Shown here one piece after another: positions 16,960-24,334 of a stretch of DNA of 64,000 bases. The notes under the pieces are model-generated. The model worked only from the letters and a program-made list of their open reading frames with translations. It did not search any database and was not told the DNA's origin. This stretch comes from Ignavibacteriales bacterium (GTDB lineage: Bacteria > Bacteroidota > Ignavibacteria > Ignavibacteriales > Ignavibacteriaceae): the NCBI GenBank assembly GCA_016707115.1, contig JADJIH010000005.1, positions 1 through 64,000 on the forward strand. Reading direction: 5' to 3'. Both the position numbers and the translations under genes were made by a program. The first letter of the stretch is position 1. The number at the start of each line of letters is the position of its first letter.

Positions 16960-19176
16960 ATGAAATTTATTTTTTATTCACTTTTAATTCTGCTTTTGTA
17001 TTCAAATAATTTTTCGCAGAATTTAAAAGGAAAAGTTTATGAACTTGATGACAAAGGTGAGAAAATTCCGCTTATTGGAACAAATGTCTTCTGGGAAGGA
17101 ACTCAGGTTGGAACAATCACAGATGAAGAGGGATTTTTCTATTTGCAGAAAATTGATTCAGATCATCTTCATTTAGTTGTAAGTTATATTGGATACGAGC
17201 CAGTCGATATGGAGATTCCGACAGATCTTGATACGATAGAAATAATTTTATCAATCAACCGAGAGTTAAAAGAAATTGTAGTTACAGGCGCATCACTTTC
17301 AAAATTTATTGATGAACTTGATGCAAAACAAACCGAAGTAATCACATCCAAAGAATTATTAAAAGCTGCTTGTTGCAATCTTTCTGAAAGTTTTACAACT
17401 AATGCTTCTGTTGATGTGCAGTTTCAGGATGCAGTAACCGGTGCAAAACAAATCCAGTTACTTGGATTATCTGGATTATACACTCAAATGCTTTTTGAAA
17501 ATATTCCAACTTTAAAAGGATTGGGAAGTACGTTTGGTTTAGGATATATTCCTGGTCCATGGATGACTTCAATAAGTATTTCTAAAGGTGCGGCTTCAGT
17601 TGTTAATGGATATGAATCTATAACCGGACAGATAAATCTTGAGTATAAAAAACCTGATGATCTTGAAAGATTTTATTTTAATGCTTTTCAAAGTTCGCAC
17701 TTTAAAACTGATTTGAATGCAAATGCTGCAACTCATCTTAATGAAAATTTAAGTACAATGTTACTTGCTCATGCGGATTTCAATCAAAAATCTTTGGATG
17801 ATAATCACGATATGTTTAAAGATCAACCAAATGTAAAACAGTTTAGTTTGATTAACCGTTGGAAGTATCAATCATTTAAAGGTTATGAATCACAATTTGG
17901 TGTACAGATTCTGAATGAAGAACGAAGAGGCGGACAAATGCCGGATACATATTCAGGTTCTATTGGTCACGATGATCACAGATATGAAATGAATATCGAT
18001 ACAAAAAGATACGACGTGTTTGCAAAAAATGGTTATGTATTTGATGATGATGCCTATACAAGTGTTGGATTAATTCTTAATGCACAATGGCACAATCAAA
18101 AATCTTTGCTTGGATTAAGACAATATAATGGTAATCAAAAAACATTCTATGCTAATCTTCTTTTTCAAACTAAAGCTGAAGATGATATTCATAATGTAAC
18201 TGTTGGAGGAAGTTTTGCATTTGATAAATATGTTGAAAGTTTTGACAGCATAAATTATAACAGAAATGAATCACGACCGGGAATTTTTGCTGAATATACT
18301 TATTCACCATCAAACGTATTAACAATTGTTCCCGGAATTAGATTTGATTTCCATAATCTATTCGGCACTTTTTTTACTCCACGATTACACATAAAATATA
18401 ATCTTGATGAGAACACAACAATCAGAGCATCCGCAGGAAAAGGATTTAGATCTGTAAATCTTTTTGCGGAAAATTTAAATTACCTTGCAAGTTCTCGTGA
18501 GTTTGTAATTGTTGATAAACCCACTTATGAAGAAGCCTGGAATTATGGATTGAATCTAACAAGATATTTTTCTATTAACGACCGTGATTTAAGATTAACT
18601 GTTGAGTATTACAGAACTGATTTCTTAAAGCAAACAGTTGTTGATGTATATTCTGATGTTAGAAAAGTAAGCTTTTATAATTTGAATGGAGAATCTTTTT
18701 CCAACAACTATCAGATTGAATTAACATATCAACCAATTGATCGATTTGATATTTCTACTGCTTTCAGATTTACAGATGTTAAATCAAATTATGGTAAGCA
18801 GCTTTTGATAAAACCATTATCAAGTAAGTATAAAGGATTGTTAACACTTTCATATTCAACATTAGAAAGTGGTTGGTTATTCGATTCATCATTTTTATTA
18901 AATGGTGGTGGAAAAATTCCGAGTACAGAACAAAATCCAATTGAATATAAAGAGAAGAAAAATTTTCCTGCATACTTAACAATTAATGCGCAGATCACAA
19001 AGAAAATTGAAATGGTGGATGTTTATCTTGGTGTTGAGAATCTTACAAACTATAAACAAAATAATCCTGTAATTTCGGCCGATGATCCATTTAGTGATTA
19101 CTTTGATGCTTCAATGATTTGGGGTCCAATTGATGGAACTAAATTTTATATTGGAATTAGATTAAGTGTATTGTAA
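16960..19176 (+). CDS. TonB-dependent outer-membrane receptor
   Basis: 738 residues. Signal peptide (1-19, ...NNFSQ), a carboxypeptidase-like regulatory/SusC-type domain (about 22-100: LKGKVYELDD, GTNVFWEGTQVGTITDEEGFF, VVSYIGYEP), then plug (about 115-235: ELLKAACCNLSESFTTNASVDV, QIQLLGLSGLYTQMLFENIP, ISKGAASVVNGYESITGQI) and a 22-strand-type barrel (e.g. TIRASAGKGFRSVNLFAENL) ending GTKFYIGIRLSVL. It imports a scarce ligand using TonB energy. The plug box with 'CCNLSESF' is seen in Bacteroidota receptors that sit next to HYC_CC_PP genes; the ligand is probably a metal (copper or similar) or a metal complex, by context only. Confidence 0.88.
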   Translation: MKFIFYSLLILLLYSNNFSQNLKGKVYELDDKGEKIPLIGTNVFWEGTQVGTITDEEGFFYLQKIDSDHLHLVVSYIGYEPVDMEIPTDLDTIEIILSINRELKEIVVTGASLSKFIDELDAKQTEVITSKELLKAACCNLSESFTTNASVDVQFQDAVTGAKQIQLLGLSGLYTQMLFENIPTLKGLGSTFGLGYIPGPWMTSISISKGAASVVNGYESITGQINLEYKKPDDLERFYFNAFQSSHFKTDLNANAATHLNENLSTMLLAHADFNQKSLDDNHDMFKDQPNVKQFSLINRWKYQSFKGYESQFGVQILNEERRGGQMPDTYSGSIGHDDHRYEMNIDTKRYDVFAKNGYVFDDDAYTSVGLILNAQWHNQKSLLGLRQYNGNQKTFYANLLFQTKAEDDIHNVTVGGSFAFDKYVESFDSINYNRNESRPGIFAEYTYSPSNVLTIVPGIRFDFHNLFGTFFTPRLHIKYNLDENTTIRASAGKGFRSVNLFAENLNYLASSREFVIVDKPTYEEAWNYGLNLTRYFSINDRDLRLTVEYYRTDFLKQTVVDVYSDVRKVSFYNLNGESFSNNYQIELTYQPIDRFDISTAFRFTDVKSNYGKQLLIKPLSSKYKGLLTLSYSTLESGWLFDSSFLLNGGGKIPSTEQNPIEYKEKKNFPAYLTINAQITKKIEMVDVYLGVENLTNYKQNNPVISADDPFSDYFDASMIWGPIDGTKFYIGIRLSVL

Positions 19177-19187
19177 AATTAATTGTA

Positions 19188-19256
19188 TGGACAAGGATTG
19201 CCTTGTCCGTGTTTAAAGAAAATTAGGAAGGGCAAGCCCTTCCCCTACGTTTAATA
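19188..19256. repeat. Two hairpin repeats before the YHS gene
   Basis: GGACAAGGATTGCCTTGTCC (about 19189-19208) and GGAAGGGCAAGCCCTTCC (about 19227-19244), the second continuing CCTACGTTTAAT. That outer word is inverted after the YHS gene (ATTAATGTAGGGG, 19611-19624). The first may double as terminator of the receptor gene. Confidence 0.6.
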
Positions 19257-19274
19257 AATATAAAGGAAACAAAA

Positions 19275-19604
19275 ATGTTAAAACAATTTATGTTCGTTCT
19301 TGCAGTTGTGTTTCTTATAAGTGTAACTAATTTTGCACAAGATAGCACAAATAATGGATTAAAAGATCTACATAATAGTGTTGTAAAAGTTGATGACAGC
19401 AAAGACAGTGTTTCAAAGGAACCATGGAACAAAGTTTGTCCGGTTAAAGGAAATCCGATTGAAGATGATTCACCAACAGTTGAGTATAAAGGAAAAATTT
19501 ATGCATTCTGCTGTCCCGGATGTGATACAAAATTTGCAAAGAATCCTGAAAAGTATGCTAAGAATTTAAGTGAAGATGGAAAAAAGTTTGTAGGTAAAAA
19601 GTAA
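19275..19604 (+). CDS. Exported YHS-domain protein, metal-binding
   Basis: 109 residues with signal peptide (MLKQFMFVLAVVFLISVTNFAQ) and one YHS/TRASH-like domain: CPVKGNPIEDDSPTVEYKGK (Cys55) and YAFCCPGCDTKFAKNPEKY (Cys79, Cys80, Cys83). Such Cys-rich domains bind heavy metals, e.g. copper, in chaperones and sensors. Being exported, it may act as a periplasmic metal chaperone for the TonB receptor encoded before it. Good spacing AAAGGA before the ATG. Flanked on both sides by inverted hairpin repeats. Confidence 0.82.
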   Translation: MLKQFMFVLAVVFLISVTNFAQDSTNNGLKDLHNSVVKVDDSKDSVSKEPWNKVCPVKGNPIEDDSPTVEYKGKIYAFCCPGCDTKFAKNPEKYAKNLSEDGKKFVGKK

Positions 19605-19610
19605 TCTTAA

Positions 19611-19645
19611 ATTAATGTAGGGGTGAGGCGTGCCTCACCCTCTAT
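19611..19645. repeat. Hairpin repeat after the YHS gene
   Basis: ATTAATGTAGGGGTGAGGC, GT, GCCTCACCCT: a 9-10 bp stem between the convergent YHS and folE genes. Its outer part is the inverse of the repeat at about 19241-19256. No T run, so any terminator role is uncertain. Confidence 0.6.
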
Positions 19646-19652
19646 ATGTTAT

Positions 19653-20330
19653 CTATTTCTTTCCATCATAAACATATCGCAGAAATTCTTCTCGGACATT
19701 GTGATTTAAAAATTTTCCGTGATAGCTGGATGAAACTGTTGAGCTGTTTACATCCTGCACGCCTCGTGAAGCAACACATAAATGATCAGCATCAACTATA
19801 ACTGCAACATCTTCGGTTTGCAGCATTGATTTTAGTTCATTAGCAATTTGTACTGTTAATCTTTCCTGCACTTGTGGTCGCTTGGAAAAATACTGAACCA
19901 TTCGGTTTATTTTTGATAACCCAACTACTTTTCCGCTTGAGAAATATGCTATGTGTGCCTTACCAATTATCGGAACAAAATGATGTTCACATAAAGAGTA
20001 AACGGAAACATTTCTCTCAACTAGCATTTCGTTAAACTTATATTTATTCTCAAATAACGTAACCGCAGGTTTGTTTTGTGGATTAAGTCCGCTAAAAGTT
20101 TCTTTAACATACATCTTTGCAACTCTGCGAGGTGTATCTTTTAAACTGTCGTCTGTTAAATCAAGACCAAGTACTTCCATAATTTCTTTAAATTTTTTTT
20201 CAATTAGCTCAATCTTCAATTCATCATCAATTGCAAACGCATCACTTCTTAACGGAGTTTCAATAGAACTTAGAAAATGATTATAGTCTTCATTCTCAAA
20301 TTCAGCTAATCTTACGGGACCTTCTTTCAT
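19653..20330 (-). CDS. folE: GTP cyclohydrolase I
   Basis: First enzyme of tetrahydrofolate synthesis, converting GTP to 7,8-dihydroneopterin triphosphate. 225 residues; the N-terminal 40 or so are a typical variable extension. KDTPRRVAKMYVKETFSGL opens the conserved core. Zinc ligands Cys114 and His117 (SLCEHHFVP) and Cys185 (DHLCVASRGV) are present, so this is the zinc-dependent type. GLSKINRMV and RPQVQERLT are the usual core motifs. Convergent with the YHS gene; divergent from the TPR gene. Confidence 0.96.
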   Translation of the reverse strand: MKEGPVRLAEFENEDYNHFLSSIETPLRSDAFAIDDELKIELIEKKFKEIMEVLGLDLTDDSLKDTPRRVAKMYVKETFSGLNPQNKPAVTLFENKYKFNEMLVERNVSVYSLCEHHFVPIIGKAHIAYFSSGKVVGLSKINRMVQYFSKRPQVQERLTVQIANELKSMLQTEDVAVIVDADHLCVASRGVQDVNSSTVSSSYHGKFLNHNVREEFLRYVYDGKK

Positions 20331-20538
20331 AATGCTAATCCTTTATTTTGATTACAGAATCAAAACCAAATGTTATTAAATATGGTTCCATTCAGAAAAC
20401 CCACGCTAAATTTATTTGATTAAATCTCGATAATTGATAAAGAACTATGAGTTTGATCACGCACTGATTTATAAAATTGAATTTTTATAACGAATTGTTT
20501 ATTTACGGATTAGCTTAAACACAATTATTATCTAAAAA

Positions 20539-21024
20539 ATGATTAATAAAGAAAAATTAGAGTTAGCTTCAGAATATTTTAATAAAGCATATCAGCTTCA
20601 TATGAGCGGCAATATTAGAGATGCAATTGAAGCTTATAAAACTTCAATAGGATTTTATCCTACACCAAAAGCACACACTTTTTTAGGCTGGGCCTTTAGT
20701 CTTAACGGAAACTTTGATGAAGCAATTGAAGAATGCAAAATTGCAATTGATTTAGATCCAGATTATGGAAATCCATATAATGATATTGGCTCGTATCTTA
20801 TCAACCAGGAAAATTATGATGAGGCAGTATATTGGCTAGAAAAAGCAATTGAAGCGCCAGACTATGAACCACGACATTTTCCATATTACAATCTTGGCAG
20901 AATATATGAGAAAAAAGGTTCTTGGTATTCTGCATTAAAAAGTTACGCAGATGCATTAAAATATAATCCCGATTATGAGCTTGCAAGAAATGCTTTTGTT
21001 AGATTAACTGCAATGATGAATTAA
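20539..21024 (+). CDS. TPR repeat protein
   Basis: 161 residues made of about four tetratricopeptide repeats: YFNKAYQLHMSGNIRDAIEA, AHTFLGWAFSLNGNFDEAIE, PYNDIGSYLINQENYDEAVY and PYYNLGRIYEKKGSWYSALK, each followed by an A..L/Y..A-type helix ending in P. No signal peptide, so a cytoplasmic protein-protein adaptor. The 208-base gap before it (20331-20538), shared with folE in the other direction, shows no other feature. Confidence 0.8.
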   Translation: MINKEKLELASEYFNKAYQLHMSGNIRDAIEAYKTSIGFYPTPKAHTFLGWAFSLNGNFDEAIEECKIAIDLDPDYGNPYNDIGSYLINQENYDEAVYWLEKAIEAPDYEPRHFPYYNLGRIYEKKGSWYSALKSYADALKYNPDYELARNAFVRLTAMMN

Positions 21025-21135
21025 GTTTTATATAATATAACTGATATTCCAATTGTAAAACTATCCTGCGATTGTTAAATTACCTTCCAGATAATCGAAA
21101 TTTTTAACAACCTGATAAATCCAATCCGAGAAAAA

Positions 21136-21597
21136 ATGAAAGTTAGCGAACTATTAAAACCAGAATTTGTTATTCCTGAATTAAAAGGGGAAACAAAAGA
21201 AGATATAATTAATGAATTGATCGATTTGTTTAAAAATGATCCGCGTATAGAAGATATTGAAAAAGTACGATCTTCTGTTCTTGACAGAGAAAAAGTTATG
21301 TCAACGGGAGTTGGAAAAGGTTTTGCAATTCCACACGGAAAAACAAATGCAGTTAAAGAAATTGTAGGTGCTTTTGGTAAGATTAAGGAAGGAATTGATT
21401 ACGATGCACTTGATGGTAATCCGGTTCATCTAGTTTTTCTTCTGGTAGGAAAAGATAATTTAATTAGTACGCACATAAAATTGTTAAGCAGAATTTCTCG
21501 TTTGATGAACAAAGATGATTTTAGACATCGTCTTACAGAAGCAAATAGTTCTGATGAAATTGTAAAGCTTTTACTGAAGAAGAAGAACACTTTTTAG
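21136..21597 (+). CDS. PTS EIIA-like domain protein (PtsN/fructose type)
   Basis: 153 residues forming a single EIIA domain of the mannitol/fructose/Ntr type. The phosphorylated histidine is His67 in GVGKGFAIPHGKT. LDGNPVHLVFLLVGKDN and HIKLLSRISRLM are the conserved later parts. No EIIB/EIIC partner or HPr gene is nearby, so a regulatory role like PtsN is more likely than sugar transport (inference). Confidence 0.85.
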   Translation: MKVSELLKPEFVIPELKGETKEDIINELIDLFKNDPRIEDIEKVRSSVLDREKVMSTGVGKGFAIPHGKTNAVKEIVGAFGKIKEGIDYDALDGNPVHLVFLLVGKDNLISTHIKLLSRISRLMNKDDFRHRLTEANSSDEIVKLLLKKKNTF

Positions 21598-21615
21598 AAC
21601 TTTAATCTGTTACGT

Positions 21616-21684
21616 TTGTCATTCCGAATTTATTTCGGAATCTTTAGTAAAATGAAAGAACCTGAAACAAGTTCAGGTTAACAA
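21616..21684. repeat. GTCAT-family BIME-like palindrome upstream of hisS
   Basis: TTGTCATTCCGAATTTATTTCGGAATCT then AACCTGAAACAAGTTCAGGTTAACA: two adjacent hairpins, the same arrangement as 10867-10934. Confidence 0.7.
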
Positions 21685-21716
21685 ACACAAATCAAAACTC
21701 ATTAAACTATTATATA

Positions 21717-23027
21717 ATGATCAAAGCAATAACAGGAACAAAAGATATTTTGCCAGTTGATATTTCAAAATGGCATTACTTAGAAAAACTGCTTCGAGAA
21801 ACTTTTCAACTTTTTAATTATAAAGAAATTCGCACTCCAATTTTTGAAGAAACAGCTTTGTTTGCCCGTGGTATTGGTGAAGAAACTGATATTGTTAGCA
21901 AAGAGATGTACACTTTTAAAGATAGAAGTGAAACAAGTATTACTTTGCGTCCTGAAAATACAGCTGGAGTTGTAAGATCATTTATTGAACAATCACTAGG
22001 TGCACAGCAATCTTTAAACAAATTATATTACATTGGTCCGATGTTCAGGCAGGAAAGACCGCAAGCCGGCAGACTTAGACAATTTCATCAGTTTGGAGCA
22101 GAAGCTTTAGGAAGTACATCTCCTTTACTTGATGCCGAGATGATTCAGGTTGCTTATCATATCTTAAAAAATCTCGGATTAAAAAATTTAGTTGTAAAGA
22201 TAAATTCACTTGGAATTCCTGAAGTAAGAGAAAATTATAAAAATGTTCTTCGTGATTATTTGAAAGACAAAAAAGATAATCTATCCGAAGAAAGCAGAAA
22301 AAGATTTGAAACAAATATCTTAAGAATTTTTGATAGCAAAATTGAAGTCGATCAAACGATAATGAAAAATGCTCCGTTGCTGATTGACTATCTTGATGAG
22401 CAAAGTAAAAATGATTTTGAAGTTGTAAAAAATTATTTAGCAAAAGTAGGAATTCAATTTGAGGTTGATCCAGCACTTGTACGTGGATTAGATTATTATA
22501 CAAAAACTACTTTTGAAATTGTTAGTGGAAGTGTTGGGGCGCAAAGTGCATTGTGTGGTGGCGGTAGATATGATTTACTTGTCGAAGAACTTGGTGGAAA
22601 GCAAACTCCTGGTGTAGGCTTTGCTGCAGGAATGGAAAGAATTTTACTGGCTTGTGAAAACGAAAAATCATTAAATTTACCTCAAGATTCAATTGATGTT
22701 TATTTAATTAGAGTTGATTCAAAAACTGAACAAAACCTTGAACCTGCCTTGTCGGCAGGCAGGCTTGATCTTAAACTTGAACTTGAAATTATAAGTCTAT
22801 CATCAAAACTTAGACAAGAATATATTTCCTGCGATTACGATTATCTAAACAGGAGCATTAAGGCACAAATGCGAGAAGCAAATAAATTTAATGCAAAGTA
22901 TGTTGTGTTTATTGGTGGTGATGAATTTAATCGTGGCGAACTTAATGTTAAGAATTTATCTAATGGTGAACAGCAATTAATTAATATTGAAGATTTTGAA
23001 AAACTAAAATCGATAATTAAAAGTTAA
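21717..23027 (+). CDS. hisS: Histidyl-tRNA synthetase
   Basis: Class II synthetase, 436 residues. Motif 1 region RTPIFEETALFARGIGE; motif 2 MFRQERPQAGRLRQFHQFGAE-type loop (109-129); the HisRS signature LVRGLDYYTKTTFE (about 254-267); motif 3 GVGFAAGMERILLA (299-312). The C-terminal anticodon domain has YDYLNRSIKAQMREANK. Odd: residues about 341-360 (LEPALSAGRLDLKLELEIIS) look like an extra in-frame insert, coded partly by the palindrome 22743-22763. The stop overlaps the next ATG by one base. Confidence 0.95.
   Translation: MIKAITGTKDILPVDISKWHYLEKLLRETFQLFNYKEIRTPIFEETALFARGIGEETDIVSKEMYTFKDRSETSITLRPENTAGVVRSFIEQSLGAQQSLNKLYYIGPMFRQERPQAGRLRQFHQFGAEALGSTSPLLDAEMIQVAYHILKNLGLKNLVVKINSLGIPEVRENYKNVLRDYLKDKKDNLSEESRKRFETNILRIFDSKIEVDQTIMKNAPLLIDYLDEQSKNDFEVVKNYLAKVGIQFEVDPALVRGLDYYTKTTFEIVSGSVGAQSALCGGGRYDLLVEELGGKQTPGVGFAAGMERILLACENEKSLNLPQDSIDVYLIRVDSKTEQNLEPALSAGRLDLKLELEIISLSSKLRQEYISCDYDYLNRSIKAQMREANKFNAKYVVFIGGDEFNRGELNVKNLSNGEQQLINIEDFEKLKSIIKS
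22737..22796. repeat. Palindromic element inserted in frame within hisS
   Basis: CCTGCCTTGTCGGCAGGCAGG (22743-22763) is a GC-rich palindrome in an otherwise AT-rich gene. The surrounding codons (about 20) interrupt the first strand-helix unit of the HisRS anticodon-binding domain, where relatives go directly from the first strand to the helix ..LSSKLRQEY. The reading frame is kept. Confidence 0.55.
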
Positions 23028-23551
23028 TGGCTTTAAAGAAACCAAAAGATGTTCCGGAAATTCCAAAGTCTCGGGAAAAATCTATTGATAAACTTAAAAA
23101 AGCTACTCCCGCAAAAAAGAAAACCGAAATTGAGTTTAACTGTAAAATATATTTTCATAAAGATGGATCAAACGGTAAACAGAAATATCGTTTTGAAGTA
23201 GAAACAACAAAAGTATTTTCATTTCTTAATTATAAAATCACAGCCCAGGCACGAAAAGAAAAAAATGTTATTGATATAAGTTTATTGGGCTTAACAGCTA
23301 TGAATGATTACATTGCAAAAGTTCAACCCGCAAATGTTGAAATTGATTTTGAAGAATTATTTGGTGAGTTTACTATTAATCTAATTAAACAGGATGGTAG
23401 CATAAACAGCGCACTTGTAAACTTTAACATCTATAAAAAAGAAATTGAATTTATAAAAGAGTTTTTACCAGAGAAAAAAAACAACAGTAAATTCTGTACA
23501 TTTGAAATCAGTAAAGATCAATTCACATACTCAAAGGAATACAACAAGTGA
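23027..23551 (+). CDS. Conserved-context protein, unknown function
   Basis: 174 residues, cytoplasmic, with a very basic, proline-containing N-terminus (MALKKPKDVPEIPKSREKSI...) up to about residue 37 and then a beta-rich domain (IEFNCKIYFHKDG, YRFEVETTKVF, YKITAQARKEKNVIDISLLGL). I do not recognise the family. It overlaps hisS by one base (TAATG) and the methyltransferase by four bases (GTGA), so it is translationally coupled to tRNA/rRNA-related genes on both sides, which hints at a translation or RNA role (inference only). Confidence 0.75.
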   Translation: MALKKPKDVPEIPKSREKSIDKLKKATPAKKKTEIEFNCKIYFHKDGSNGKQKYRFEVETTKVFSFLNYKITAQARKEKNVIDISLLGLTAMNDYIAKVQPANVEIDFEELFGEFTINLIKQDGSINSALVNFNIYKKEIEFIKEFLPEKKNNSKFCTFEISKDQFTYSKEYNK

Positions 23552-24275
23552 GTTTAATCATTGGAAGAAAACCTGTTTTAGAAGCGCTTAACTCTGATGA
23601 AGAAATTTCTCAAGTATTTATTTTATTTGGGCAAGAAGGCGGAATAATTGAAGCTATTCGTGTTGCTGCAAAGAAAAAGGGTATAAAAGTAAATCAAGTT
23701 CCGTTTGAAAAATTTAGATTGATAACACAAAACAAAATTGCGCAAGGCGTTGCAGCATCAAAATCTGAGCAGAAACTTTATGAACTTTACGATATTATAA
23801 ACGAATCAAAAAATCTCAATATCCTCTTTTATTAATTTTAGATTCGATTCAGGATACACACAATGTTGGTGCAATACTACGTAGTGCTGATTGCAGCGGA
23901 GTTGATGGCATTCTGATAACAAAACATAACTCAGCACCAATAAATGAAACTGTTGTTAAAACATCTGCAGGTGCAAGTGAACATGTAAAGATTGCAATGG
24001 TAAATAATCTTGCACAAACAATTGATGAACTTAAACAAAAAGGTTTCTGGATTGTTGGATCATATTTAGAAGGTGCAAAAAATTATACAAAAGTTGATTA
24101 CAAAATTCCAATTGCTTTAATTGTCGGTAACGAAGAAAAGGGAATTAGAAAACTTACCGCCGATAAATGTGATCATCTTGTTCGTATTCCGATGAGGGGA
24201 AAAATCCAATCACTAAACGTTTCGGTTGCAACCGGAATATTACTCTTCGAAATTCTAAGACAAAGAAGTCTTTAG
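23548..24275 (+). pseudogene. rlmB: 23S rRNA 2'-O-methyltransferase RlmB/TrmH family, one frameshift
   Basis: SPOUT-class RNA methyltransferase, likely the RlmB type that methylates the ribose of a 23S rRNA guanosine. Start GTG 23548 gives SLIIGRKPVLEALNSDEEIS, the substrate-binding N-terminal domain. The frame is lost at about 23812 in an A7 run (tcaaaaaaatctcaa); the continuation in the next frame is PLLLILDSIQDTHNVGAILR then SADCSGVDGILIT and TVVKTSAGASEHV. The knot motifs ALIVGNEEKGIRKL and IPMRGKIQSLNVSVATGI end the protein at 24275. Total about 242 residues, as in the family. A one-base homopolymer error is the simplest explanation. Confidence 0.88.
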
Positions 24276-24334
24276 TTTTCATTGCCTTTCTGATTTTTAT
24301 TATTTACGTTTGAATAGATTATTTGGGAGGTTCT

